NCBI RefSeq assembly: GCF_900444945.1
Contig: NZ_UFRM01000001.1
Span: forward strand, 1,589,501-1,653,500
Length of the DNA stretch: 64,000 nucleotides
Source: Actinobacillus lignieresii
GTDB lineage: Bacteria; Pseudomonadota; Gammaproteobacteria; Enterobacterales; Pasteurellaceae
Direction: 5' to 3'
Shown in pieces: positions 42,124-50,977 of the stretch. Both the position numbers and the translations under genes were made by a program. The notes under the pieces were generated by a model. The model saw only the letters and a list, made by a program, of their open reading frames with translations, did no database searches and was not told where the DNA came from. Position 1 is the first letter of the stretch. Every line of letters begins with the position of its first letter.

Positions 42124-42135
42124 TGCCTTAAGGCA
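42124..42135 (-). other. Palindrome in the rpsL-rpsG spacer
   Basis: TGCCTTAAGGCA, a 12-base perfect palindrome in the spacer where S7 autoregulation acts in E. coli. Too short to call the S7 site with certainty. Confidence 0.4.
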
Positions 42136-42201
42136 TCTTAACTGGAGTTTATGGTTTAAATATTAAAATTTAGACGTTTGGCCTTACTCAACGGAGAACC
42201 A

Positions 42202-42576
<375 letters not shown>

Positions 42577-42610
42577 TTAAAAGCTCCAGTTAAAATTATA
42601 AAAATAAAAT

Positions 42611-42639
42611 TAAAAAATATCCTTTCAAAGACGAAAGGA
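42611..42639 (-). promoter_or_regulatory. Terminator-like hairpin in the str leader
   Basis: On the minus strand TCCTTTC-GTCTTT-GAAAGGA is followed by TATTTTTTAATTTT. This has the shape of an intrinsic terminator only about 7 bases after the -10, before rpsL. It could be an attenuator or a leader stability element. Confidence 0.55.
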
Positions 42640-42645
42640 CGGTAA

Positions 42646-42674
42646 ATTCTAGTGTTATACGGAGTAAAAGTCAA
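42646..42674 (-). promoter_or_regulatory. str operon promoter
   Basis: Minus strand: TTGACT (42674-42669), exactly 17 bases, TAGAAT (42651-42646). Two near-consensus hexamers with ideal spacing, as expected for ribosomal-protein genes. Confidence 0.8.
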
Positions 42675-42697
42675 GCATCCGACAAGGGATAAATTGA

Positions 42698-43657
42698 TTA
42701 TTCCGTGATCAATGTTTCTAAGGTTTGCAAGACGCGATAAGGTAAAATATTCGCCATACCGTGTCCGGTTAAATAATGCTGATTTTTGCCGTAAGCGCCG
42801 ATTAATTTCGGGTCGGTTGCACCGTATAAAATTACGTTTGGCTTATCCAATGCCGCCGCTAAGTGACTTAGTCCGGTATCAACCGACAATACGGCCTTCG
42901 CACCGGCAATTTGCTCGGCTAATTCGGTAAGTGATAATTTCGGTAATACCGTCACATTGGTATTCGCTTGCGCCAAACGTATCGCGCGAGCTTTCTCTTG
43001 TGCATTTCCCCATGGCAAGCGGACTTCAACGCCTTGTACGCTTAATTCTTGAATCACTTCTCGCCAATAGTCTTCTTTCCAATGCTTATCCGCTCGAGTT
43101 GTCGCATGAATCGCAAGTAAGTAAGCGGTTGAATTTCCCGATTTTTTTGTAAAATGCGAGGCAATGCCATAATCGCCCAATTCATCGGGAAGCGGATAAT
43201 TCAGCGCGTTGGCAAATAACTTGCGAATTCGTTCTACAGCGTGTTGTCGGTAAGCGATATGAAACGCTTGATCATAAAACAGGCTGCTTAGCCCTTCTCG
43301 AGCGGAATGTTTGTCGTAACCGTATTTCGTTCCCTTTACCTGCTTGGTTACCAATACCGCACTTTTAATCAAGCCTTGCGCATCAATTACCGCATCATAT
43401 TCTTTTGAGCGAAGTTGCTTTAGATAATGCTGCCATTCCAGCCAAGTTTGGCGTTTACACAGGTTCTTACGCCAACGGCGAATCGCTAACGGGATAACCT
43501 TATCTACCGCCGAATGCCAATGCGGAATTTCACTAAAATTTTCTTCCACCGCCCAATCGAATTGGATATTCGAAATCGCATTTTTAGCATCCGTTAATGC
43601 CGGTAAAGTATGAATCACATCCCCCATCGAGGACGTTTTTACAACTAACACTTTCAT
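42698..43657 (-). CDS. waaC: LPS heptosyltransferase I
   Basis: Adds the first heptose to Kdo of the LPS inner core. GT9 family: N-terminal VLVVKTSSMGDVIHTLPALT, then IDAQGLIKSAVLV, YLLAIHATTRADKHWKEDYW and the donor-binding VLSVDTGLSHLAAALDKPNV. 319 residues from the start at 43657; the longer frame to 43732 adds a stretch without homology. Follows waaF after a 75-bp spacer that holds a USS inverted repeat. Confidence 0.93.
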   Translation of the reverse strand: MKVLVVKTSSMGDVIHTLPALTDAKNAISNIQFDWAVEENFSEIPHWHSAVDKVIPLAIRRWRKNLCKRQTWLEWQHYLKQLRSKEYDAVIDAQGLIKSAVLVTKQVKGTKYGYDKHSAREGLSSLFYDQAFHIAYRQHAVERIRKLFANALNYPLPDELGDYGIASHFTKKSGNSTAYLLAIHATTRADKHWKEDYWREVIQELSVQGVEVRLPWGNAQEKARAIRLAQANTNVTVLPKLSLTELAEQIAGAKAVLSVDTGLSHLAAALDKPNVILYGATDPKLIGAYGKNQHYLTGHGMANILPYRVLQTLETLITE

Positions 43658-43684
43658 TTCTTTATCTTTCATAATAAATACGAA

Positions 43685-43729
43685 CAAGCGGTCGAAATCT
43701 GCAAAATTTTTGCAAAAAATGACCGCTTG
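43685..43729 (-). terminator. USS inverted repeat between waaF and waaC
   Basis: CAAGCGGTC (43685-43693) and GACCGCTTG (43721-43729), with TGCAAAATTTTTGCA nested inside. No strong T run on the minus strand, so it may only weaken readthrough. Confidence 0.55.
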
Positions 43730-43732
43730 CAA

Positions 43733-44770
43733 TTAGCCTAATAACGCGTCTAGTTTCTCAATTACCATTTCCGGCTGAATATCGATTAAGCTTTGGTGAT
43801 AGCCTTCGGCGGCTTCGCCTTTACGAACTTTAATTAAACCGCCTTCAATTAAACGAATAATTACCGCTTTATCGGAAAGCGGCGGCGTATATTGCGGGCT
43901 GGTTGGCCCGTAAAGCGCAACTAACGGTTTGCCTAATGCGGCAGCAATGTGCATTAGCCCGGAGTCATTACTGACTACCGCACGACAATCGGCAATTAAA
44001 TCAACCGCTTGATTTAAATCGGTTTGCCCCGCTAAATTAACGCAGTAGCGTTGTAAATCGGCCGCTAAACTTGCACGAATTTGCTCGCCGACTTCTTTAT
44101 CTTTATTAGAGCCGAACAAATGTACCGCATAACCTTTTTCGATTAGCATTTCCGCTAATTTCGCATAATGATAATGTGGCCAACGTTTTGCCGGCCCGAA
44201 TTCCGCCCCCGGGCAGAAGCCGATTGCCGGACGCTGTTCGGCATATTCAAACTGTTTAGCAAATTTCGCTTTGGTCGCAGTGATCTCAGCCTCTTGCATT
44301 TGTAAGTAAGGCACAGGCATCGGTAATGCTTTGGCATCGGGCACGGCATTTTTCTCAAAAGCCAGTGCGACATAACGCTGTACCATCATCGGATAATCTT
44401 GCTTGTTATTACGCAAATCATTTAACAAGAAATAGCGACTTTCGCCTTTCCAACCTCGGCGCACCGCAATTTTGGCAAATAGCGGAATAAATGCCGATTT
44501 AAGCGAATTAGGTAAAACAATAGCCATATCATATTGATTTTTTAACGATTTTCCTAACTGATAACGCTCGCATAAACGGAACGAACCATGCCCAATCGGC
44601 ATCGAAATCGCTTTGCGTACCTCAGGCATTCGAGCAAGCAGCGGACGACACCAATCCGGCGCCATCACGTCAATTTGGCAATTCGGATATTGAATTTTGA
44701 GTTGTTGATACAGTGCGTGCGACATCATCATATCGCCGACCCAAGACGGGCCAATAATTAAGATATTCAT
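43733..44770 (-). CDS. waaF: LPS heptosyltransferase II
   Basis: Adds the second heptose of the inner core. GT9 family: MNILIIGPSWVGDMMMSHAL at the start (44770), VMAPDWCRPLLARMPEV, FCPGAEFGPAKRWPHYHYA and VVSNDSGLMHIAAALGKPLV followed by ALYGPTSPQYTPPL. 345 residues, as in RfaF/WaaF. The upstream extension to 44803 is not conserved. Makes the core on which the O-antigen of the 131-6610 locus is placed. Confidence 0.95.
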   Translation of the reverse strand: MNILIIGPSWVGDMMMSHALYQQLKIQYPNCQIDVMAPDWCRPLLARMPEVRKAISMPIGHGSFRLCERYQLGKSLKNQYDMAIVLPNSLKSAFIPLFAKIAVRRGWKGESRYFLLNDLRNNKQDYPMMVQRYVALAFEKNAVPDAKALPMPVPYLQMQEAEITATKAKFAKQFEYAEQRPAIGFCPGAEFGPAKRWPHYHYAKLAEMLIEKGYAVHLFGSNKDKEVGEQIRASLAADLQRYCVNLAGQTDLNQAVDLIADCRAVVSNDSGLMHIAAALGKPLVALYGPTSPQYTPPLSDKAVIIRLIEGGLIKVRKGEAAEGYHQSLIDIQPEMVIEKLDALLG

Positions 44771-44790
44771 TAAATCCTTTTCCCTAAAAT

Positions 44791-44847
44791 AACAAGCGGT
44801 CATTTTTACCTAGAAACTTGCAAAAATCTAAGTAAATTTAACCGCTT
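44791..44847 (-). terminator. USS-type hairpin between the MliC-like gene and waaF
   Basis: AAGCGGTCATTTTTACCTAG (left arm) and CTAAGTAAATTTAACCGCTT (right arm) pair imperfectly. It lies just past the MliC-like gene stop. Confidence 0.6.
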
Positions 44848-44851
44848 ATCG

Positions 44852-45304
44852 TTATTTGGCTTTACAGTCGCTTGCCAATATATTGCCGCTGTTATCAGAA
44901 AGTACGGCGATTCCGTCCAGTCCTTCAAACCACGTCCAACGAATATTGTTATATTTTTTGCCGCCGACTTTGGCTACGACCGGTGACAACGTATGTTTAG
45001 CATTACCGTACGTTAAAGCAATAGCTTGATTGGCATTTGTTCTGCGCTTACTTTTCGTATCTTTTTTCGGTTGGTAACGTTGAACTTTAATAACCACATC
45101 GTCTTTGCAAAGAAACTCGGTTGCCGTTTGGCTTTTTACCACACTAATTTTTTCCGTCGGTTTTATTGCGGTAGGCACAAGTTTATTTACAAATTGTACT
45201 CGTTGCACCTGTTCGACCGGCGCTTCCAACGGCTTACAGCCTACCACAGCCAACATACTTATTGAGCATATAACCGCAATTTTCTTTTTAATTAAAAAAG
45301 GCAC
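44852..45304 (-). CDS. MliC-like lipoprotein
   Basis: A 150-residue lipoprotein. Signal peptide MPFLIKKKIAVICSISMLAV with lipobox VVGC (Cys23). The C-terminal 90 residues follow the MliC lysozyme-inhibitor pattern: TEFLCKDDVVIKVQRY, then IALTYGNAKHTLSPVVAKVGGKKYN (written in part as LSPVVAKVGGKKYN), RWTWFEGLDGIAVL and a final C in ILASDCK. The two cysteines sit where MliC has its disulfide. The usual SG-x-x-Y loop is GGKKYN. A role against host c-type lysozyme is plausible but inferred from pattern only. Confidence 0.65.
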   Translation of the reverse strand: MPFLIKKKIAVICSISMLAVVGCKPLEAPVEQVQRVQFVNKLVPTAIKPTEKISVVKSQTATEFLCKDDVVIKVQRYQPKKDTKSKRRTNANQAIALTYGNAKHTLSPVVAKVGGKKYNNIRWTWFEGLDGIAVLSDNSGNILASDCKAK

Positions 45305-45377
45305 CTCAATAGACCTCTCTTTCTCCTAATATTAAAAGAAAAAGAGCAACGGCTATAGCGTTGCTCTGTGATATATC

Positions 45378-46769
45378 TTATTTAAAGCTATAGCTGCCAT
45401 CCGCTTGACGAGTAAACTTACCGCCGGAACCGATATTCATTTCGACTACGCGGTTGTTCTTATCCAAACGAACCGTAATGCGTTCTCCGACTTTGAGGTT
45501 ACTTACTACATTGTTTACCTTACTCATTGCGTTTACATCCGAAATATTTAACTTATTATCACGGAATACTTGCATTAATGAAGTGCTTTTCGGTACAGTT
45601 AAGGTTTTGCTTGAAACGACGCCGACGCTTGTCGTAGCAGGTTTCGCTACTTTAGCGGTCGCTTTTTCTACCGGTTTTCCTTGCTCCACATTCTTCACTA
45701 ATTGATCTAACTGAGCGTTTTTAGCTTTCTTCGCATTAAACTCATCGGCGGTCATTGCCTTCACTTTAGGTTGCTTAGACTCAACTTTTTTATTATCCGC
45801 CTTATTTTCCGATTGGTGAATCACACTACCTTGAGTTTTCGGCTTAGTAACTTCCGCTTGAACGACAGGCTTATTTACAACCGGCGCCGTTTCGGTAGGC
45901 GCGGAATTATTTGCCGCAGGCATAGTAGTTTCAGCCGTAGGCGCTGTTTCTGCCGGCATATTTGTCGCTACCGTTCCCGTCAGTTCTGTCGCCGCTTGTT
46001 GTGTTTGCTGTGCTGCTTGTTGCTGTGCTAATGCTGCTTCCTGTTCGGCTTTTGCTTGCGCTTCGGCACGTTTCGCTTCTTCTTCATCAACCGGTCGGAA
46101 CTCAATCGGTAATGAACCGCCTTGCTGAGCTTGTAATTCTTCTACGGTTTCCGGTGCGCTCGGTTTTAACCAAAAGAAGATACCGGCTAAAACGGCCGCC
46201 AGCCCGGCAACAAGCCCTAAACGACGGAATTTGGACGGTACTTTTGCCATTGGCGTTTCCGGTTTTTCCGTATTCGATACGGGAATCACACGTTCCATAT
46301 TATTCGTATTCATAGTCGGTTTTTCCTCTGTTACCGTTTTCTCAACTTTCACAGCTTCCGCTTTGTGTCTTTCCGCTTTGTCTTCGACAGGAGAGAATGT
46401 AAAACCGGCATTTTTAGCGGTCGATTTTAATTCGTTAGCTTCCGAAGCGATCACTTTATTTACCGGTTCCGCATCTTTAATCGTATCTGTAGTACCGTTA
46501 TCTACATTAGTCGATAGTTTTGATTCATTTTTCACTAGTTGAGTTTCCTCGATTGATTTTAATGTGGTCGTTTCATCAACCGGACGTGTCATCGTAGGCG
46601 TAAAAGTATAACTAGGCACTTTGGTCGAATGTAACGATACTTTAGCATTTACGGCACTTTTTTCAGTAATGTCCGAATTAATTTGTTCTGCAACTTGTTC
46701 CGCCGAATTTACAGTATTTGCTGACGGCTCGCCGAATGTCGGCTCTTTACGGAGATGATTATGTGACAT
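45378..46769 (-). CDS. oapA: Opacity-associated protein A (OapA)
   Basis: A 463-residue envelope protein similar in plan to H. influenzae OapA, which affects colony opacity and colonisation. A long cytoplasmic N-terminal part (1-180) of low complexity is followed by one membrane helix (LGLVAGLAAVLAGIFFW, 184-200), an Ala/Gln/Thr-rich periplasmic stalk with QQAAQQTQQAA (about 220-300), and a C-terminal OapA/LysM-like domain (about 385-463; SLMQVFRDNKLNISDVNAMS, KVGERITVRLDKNNRV). The C-terminal fold suggests peptidoglycan contact. The oapB partner is not adjacent here. Confidence 0.85.
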   Translation of the reverse strand: MSHNHLRKEPTFGEPSANTVNSAEQVAEQINSDITEKSAVNAKVSLHSTKVPSYTFTPTMTRPVDETTTLKSIEETQLVKNESKLSTNVDNGTTDTIKDAEPVNKVIASEANELKSTAKNAGFTFSPVEDKAERHKAEAVKVEKTVTEEKPTMNTNNMERVIPVSNTEKPETPMAKVPSKFRRLGLVAGLAAVLAGIFFWLKPSAPETVEELQAQQGGSLPIEFRPVDEEEAKRAEAQAKAEQEAALAQQQAAQQTQQAATELTGTVATNMPAETAPTAETTMPAANNSAPTETAPVVNKPVVQAEVTKPKTQGSVIHQSENKADNKKVESKQPKVKAMTADEFNAKKAKNAQLDQLVKNVEQGKPVEKATAKVAKPATTSVGVVSSKTLTVPKSTSLMQVFRDNKLNISDVNAMSKVNNVVSNLKVGERITVRLDKNNRVVEMNIGSGGKFTRQADGSYSFK

Positions 46770-46969
46770 TTAGATATCCAAATATTAGAGTAAAAATAAA
46801 ACTAAATAAATTTGTTATATTTTAAAGTATTTCCGCTCAATCAGCACACGCTTTTTAGAAAATTTCTCTTAATAAATAAGAATAATAGCGAAATTACTTA
46901 CCCGTTCTATCCGAATCGCAAATAAAAGCTCAATTTCTCCGTTTATTTTATGACAACAAATTTTATTAC

Positions 46970-46991
46970 TTTCTCGATCCTGATCGCAAAA
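46970..46991 (+). promoter_or_regulatory. CRP-S (competence) site upstream of comE1
   Basis: The 22-bp site has the core TCGATC-CT-GATCGCAAAA. The right half GATCGCAA is a perfect CRP-S half-site (TTGCGATC on the other strand); the left half TCTCGATC has one base changed. CRP-S sites with TGCGA cores need Sxy plus CRP and define the Pasteurellaceae competence regulon, which includes comE1. Confidence 0.8.
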
Positions 46992-47005
46992 ATATGCCGC
47001 TTAAA

Positions 47006-47034
47006 TTGATCAAGACGGTTCTCGCCTGTAAATT
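47006..47034 (+). promoter_or_regulatory. Candidate comE1 promoter
   Basis: TTGATC (47006-47011), 17-base spacer, TAAATT (47029-47034). The start point would be near 47041, placing the CRP-S centre at about -60.5, the class I position. The rest of the 300-bp oapA-comE1 gap is AT-rich with nothing else recognised. Confidence 0.5.
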
Positions 47035-47069
47035 GAGCTAAAAATATGATTACTTAAAGGAGAACTTTT

Positions 47070-47414
47070 ATGAAAAAATTTACCCGATTTAGTATTAGCT
47101 TCATCATTGCATTGTTATCCGCCAATTCAATCGCAAAGCCTAATAATCCGCTCGTTTCCGAACCGACTCCCGTAGTTCAACAAATGACAACAACGAACAA
47201 AACTGCCGATAAACAAAATCAAGTGAATATCAATACGGCGGATGCGGCGGAAATTAAATCCAAACTGGTGGGAATCGGTGAGAAAAAAGCACAAGCGATT
47301 GTCGATTACCGCACTAAAAACGGTGCTTTTATTACGATAGAACAACTAACGGAAGTCTCCGGAATCGGTAAAGCGACACTAGAGAAAAATCGCGAACGCA
47401 TCACGCTAGAATAA
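47070..47414 (+). CDS. comE1: Competence DNA-binding protein ComE1 (ComEA)
   Basis: Periplasmic DNA-binding protein for natural transformation. A 114-residue protein with an N-terminal signal peptide (MKKFTRFSISFIIALLSANSIA), a short linker, then a double helix-hairpin-helix domain: VNINTADAAEIKSKLVGIGEKKAQAI (in part GIGEKKAQAIVDYR) and LTEVSGIGKATLEKNRERI. The HhH GIG motifs are intact. AAGGAGAA precedes the ATG. The upstream CRP-S site ties it to Sxy-controlled competence, in keeping with the many uptake signals in this genome. Confidence 0.93.
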   Translation: MKKFTRFSISFIIALLSANSIAKPNNPLVSEPTPVVQQMTTTNKTADKQNQVNINTADAAEIKSKLVGIGEKKAQAIVDYRTKNGAFITIEQLTEVSGIGKATLEKNRERITLE

Positions 47415-47564
47415 AAAAATCCGCTGAGCCGACCGTCAATACTCATACTCTCTTATTAATTTTATCGTTCGGCTCAGTCCCTTCTATAACTATTAGGTAA
47501 TTCACTTTTCTTTCTGTTATACTTCGCGCCTATTTCTGTAATTGAATAAAAAGGATACAACCTA

Positions 47565-48458
47565 ATGTCTTTAAAGCCATACGCTACTCCGACTTATTGG
47601 CAACGAGTGAAAGTCGCATTTCAATATATCTTCCCGCAATTACCCGTTACGCGCTTAGCCGGCTGGCTGGCAGAACAAAAATGGGGTGCAGTAACTCACT
47701 TTATTATTCGTACATTTGCTAAACAATATAAAGTGAACTTATCGGAGGCGCAAAAAAGCAACGCTTCGGACTACGCAACTTTTAATGAATTCTTTATTCG
47801 TCCGCTAAAAGAAAACGCTCGCCCGATCAATCAAGACGCACAAGCACTTTGCTTACCGGCAGACGGTAAAGTAAGTGAATCGGGCAAAATTGAAGACGAT
47901 CGTTTACTACAAGCTAAAGGTCATTTTTTCACGCTTGAGACTTTATTAGCGAACGATCAAGAAATGGCAAATAAATTTAAAGACGGTCATTTTATTACCA
48001 CTTATTTATCGCCGCGCGATTACCACCGCGTACATATGCCGTGCGATGCGACATTACGCAAAATGATTTACGTACCGGGCGAATTGTTCTCGGTCAATCC
48101 GTTCTTAGCCGAACACGTGCCGAATTTATTTGCACGTAACGAACGTGTGATTTGTGAGTTTGAAACCGAATTCGGACCGATGGTACAAATTCTGGTCGGC
48201 GCAACAATTACCGCAAGTATGAGTACGGTTTGGGCAGGTATCATTAACCCTCCTCGTACGAAAGAGGTAGTAGAATATCACTACGAAACCAGCGGCGAAA
48301 CTGCCGTACACCTGAAAAAAGGTCAGGAAATGGGGGCGTTCCGCTTAGGTTCAACCGTAATTAACCTCTTCCCGAAAAACAGCGTTGAATTCGAAGCACA
48401 CCTACAAGCCGGCGTAGAAACTCGAATGGGTGAACGTTTGGCGAAAATTGTCAAATAA
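47565..48458 (+). CDS. psd: Phosphatidylserine decarboxylase
   Basis: Makes phosphatidylethanolamine from phosphatidylserine at the inner membrane. The proenzyme self-cleaves at LGST (261-264; Ser263 becomes the pyruvoyl group). Other family parts are FNEFFIRPLKENARPI, LPADGKVSESGKIED, TTYLSPRDYHRVHMP (catalytic His) and VNPFLAEHVPNLFARNERV. 297 residues. Terminator follows. Confidence 0.96.
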   Translation: MSLKPYATPTYWQRVKVAFQYIFPQLPVTRLAGWLAEQKWGAVTHFIIRTFAKQYKVNLSEAQKSNASDYATFNEFFIRPLKENARPINQDAQALCLPADGKVSESGKIEDDRLLQAKGHFFTLETLLANDQEMANKFKDGHFITTYLSPRDYHRVHMPCDATLRKMIYVPGELFSVNPFLAEHVPNLFARNERVICEFETEFGPMVQILVGATITASMSTVWAGIINPPRTKEVVEYHYETSGETAVHLKKGQEMGAFRLGSTVINLFPKNSVEFEAHLQAGVETRMGERLAKIVK

Positions 48459-48471
48459 TTATCTTCTAGCT

Positions 48472-48504
48472 AAAAAAGCACGATTCTGGTAATCGTGCTT
48501 TTTT
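48472..48504 (+). terminator. Terminator after psd
   Basis: AAAAAAGCACGATT-CTGGT-AATCGTGCTTTTTT, a 14-bp perfect stem with A and T flanks. Confidence 0.92.
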
Positions 48505-48613
48505 ATAACCAAATCATCTACTATCTTATCAATCGGCTATAAAACCAATCAAAAAAGTATGTTATTTTAGGAGCAGGACTACGTCTAACGCATTTATCGC
48601 GAAAGGGAAAGCT

Positions 48614-50887
48614 ATGAAATTACAACAACTGATTAAAACTCATCACCTTGGTTTACTGTTTCAACAAGGTAAATTTGGTATCGAAAAAGAAAGCCAACGC
48701 ATTGATAATAAAGGGAATATTGTTACTACCGCCCATCCTAGCGTTTTTGGTAACCGCAGTTATCATCCCTATATTCAAACCGATTTTGCAGAAAGTCAGT
48801 TAGAACTTATCACACCGCCAAACGATAAATTGGAAGACACATATCGTTGGCTATCGGCTATTCACGAGGTAACGTTACGTTCGTTGCCCGATGATGAATA
48901 TATTTTCCCATTCAGTATGCCTGCTGGTTTACCGCCGGAATCCGAAATCAAAGAAGCACAATTAGATAACGAATGGGACGTGAAATATCGTGAACATCTT
49001 TCCGCCATTTATGGCAAATACAAGCAAATGGTGAGCGGTATTCACTATAATTTCCAAATTTCCGAAGAATTTGTCGAAAGCGCATTTGCATTACAAACGG
49101 AATACTGCGATAAAATTGCGTTCCGCAATGCGCTATATATGAAATTAGCCAATAACTTTTTACGTTATCAATGGATTTTAGTTTATTTGCTTGCCGCAAC
49201 CCCAACTGTAGAAGCGCAATATTTCGGTAAAAACTCACCGCTTGCAGAAGGGCAATTAGTACGTAGTTTACGTTCCGGCCCGTATGGCTATGTCAATGCC
49301 CCTCATGTGGTGATCAATCATGATAGCCTACAACAATATGTCGAATCGCTAGAACATTTTGTAGCAACCGGCGATTTGTTGGCAGAAAAAGAATTCTATT
49401 CGAACGTACGTTTACGCGGTGCGAAAAAAGCACGTGAATTGCTTAAGAAAGGGGTTAAATATGCGGAATTCCGTTTATTTGATCTCAATCCGCTTTCACC
49501 TTACGGTATTGAACTTGTCGATGCCAAATTTATTCATCTATTCTTACTTGCGATGTTATGGATAGATGAAACAAGCGGTCAAAAAGAAGTCGAACTTGGC
49601 ACACAAAAACTATACCAAGTTGCACTTGAAGATCCTCGTTCGCACACTGCGTTCCAAGCAGAGGGAGAAGCGATCCTTAATCTGATGCTGGCAATGCTGG
49701 ACGATCTTTCTGTACCACAAAACGAGAAAGATTTATTACAACAAAAACTGGCACAATTTGCTGATCCGAGCCAAACGGTAAACGGTCGTTTATTAGCCGC
49801 AATCGAACAAGCCGGCAGCTATAAAGCACTCGGTGCACAACTTGCTCAACAATATAAAGCGCAAGCATTCGAGCGTTTTTATGCGATTTCCGCGTTCGAT
49901 AATATGGAGCTTTCTACACAGGCCTTATTATTTGATGCGATCCAACAGGGATTACAGATCGAATTGCTTGATGAAAACGATCAGTTCCTCGCACTCAAAT
50001 TCGGTGATCATCTCGAATATGTGAAAAATGGCAATATGACCAGTCACGATCAGTACATTTCGCCATTAATTATGGAAAATAAAGTCGTAACCAAAAAAGT
50101 ATTAGCTAAAGCCGGTTTTAACGTACCGAAAAGTATTGAATTTACCTCGCTAGAACAAGCGGTGGCACACTATCCGTTATTTGAAGGTAAAGCGGTGGTA
50201 ATTAAGCCGAAATCGACCAATTACGGTTTAGGCATTACGATTTTCCAACAAGGCGTGACGGATAAAGCCGATTTTGCCAAAGCGATTGAAATTGCCTTCC
50301 GTGAAGATAAAGAAGTGATGGTGGAAGACTATTTAGTCGGTACCGAATATCGTTTCTTTGTGCTAGACGATGAAACTCTAGCGGTATTGTTGCGTGTGCC
50401 GGCGAATGTAAAAGGTGATGGCGCACATACGGTGCGTGAATTGGTGGAAGCGAAAAACAGTGATCCGCTACGAGGTGACGGCTCTCGTTCACCATTGAAG
50501 AAAATCGCCCTCGGTGACATTGAATTGCTTCAGCTTAAAGAGCAAGGTTTAACGCCTGATTCGATTCCGGCTGACGGGCAAATCGTACAATTACGTGCCA
50601 ACTCTAATATCAGTACCGGCGGCGACTCAATCGATATGACCGATCAAATGCACGACAGTTATAAACAATTAGCGGTCGGTATTGCCAAAGCGATGGGGGC
50701 AAAAGTCTGCGGTGTGGATTTAATCATTCCGGATTTGACCAAAGCAGCTGAACCGTCTCTGCGCTCATGGGGTGTGATTGAAGCAAACTTTAACCCGATG
50801 ATGATGATGCATATTTTCCCTTACCAAGGAAAATCTCGCCGTTTAACCAAAGCCGTGTTAAAAATGCTGTTCCCTGGACTGCCTTAA
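48614..50887 (+). CDS. gshF: Bifunctional glutamate-cysteine ligase / glutathione synthetase (GshF)
   Basis: Makes glutathione in two steps in one 757-residue protein. The N-terminal ~500 residues are a gamma-proteobacterial-type GshA (FGIEKESQRID, QTDFAESQLELITPP, GIHYNFQIS, RGAKKARELLKKGVKYAEFR). The C-terminal ~260 residues form an ATP-grasp ligase (VVIKPKSTNYGLGITIF, EVMVEDYLVGTEYRFFVLDD, NISTGGDSIDMTD, VIEANFNPMMMMHIFPYQG), unrelated to E. coli GshB. This fusion is typical of Pasteurellaceae and some Gram-positives. Strong GAAAGGGAAAG before the ATG. Confidence 0.96.
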   Translation: MKLQQLIKTHHLGLLFQQGKFGIEKESQRIDNKGNIVTTAHPSVFGNRSYHPYIQTDFAESQLELITPPNDKLEDTYRWLSAIHEVTLRSLPDDEYIFPFSMPAGLPPESEIKEAQLDNEWDVKYREHLSAIYGKYKQMVSGIHYNFQISEEFVESAFALQTEYCDKIAFRNALYMKLANNFLRYQWILVYLLAATPTVEAQYFGKNSPLAEGQLVRSLRSGPYGYVNAPHVVINHDSLQQYVESLEHFVATGDLLAEKEFYSNVRLRGAKKARELLKKGVKYAEFRLFDLNPLSPYGIELVDAKFIHLFLLAMLWIDETSGQKEVELGTQKLYQVALEDPRSHTAFQAEGEAILNLMLAMLDDLSVPQNEKDLLQQKLAQFADPSQTVNGRLLAAIEQAGSYKALGAQLAQQYKAQAFERFYAISAFDNMELSTQALLFDAIQQGLQIELLDENDQFLALKFGDHLEYVKNGNMTSHDQYISPLIMENKVVTKKVLAKAGFNVPKSIEFTSLEQAVAHYPLFEGKAVVIKPKSTNYGLGITIFQQGVTDKADFAKAIEIAFREDKEVMVEDYLVGTEYRFFVLDDETLAVLLRVPANVKGDGAHTVRELVEAKNSDPLRGDGSRSPLKKIALGDIELLQLKEQGLTPDSIPADGQIVQLRANSNISTGGDSIDMTDQMHDSYKQLAVGIAKAMGAKVCGVDLIIPDLTKAAEPSLRSWGVIEANFNPMMMMHIFPYQGKSRRLTKAVLKMLFPGLP

Positions 50888-50895
50888 TAACAATC

Positions 50896-50937
50896 AAGCG
50901 GTCGAATTTGCAGAAAATTTTACAAATTCGACCGCTT
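50896..50937. terminator. Convergent USS-pair terminator between gshF and the MerR gene
   Basis: AAGCGGTCGAATTTG (50896-50910) and its perfect complement at 50923-50937. Confidence 0.85.
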
Positions 50938-50977
50938 ATAGCATGAGTCGTATCGCTAAAATAGTGAAAAGTAAGGG

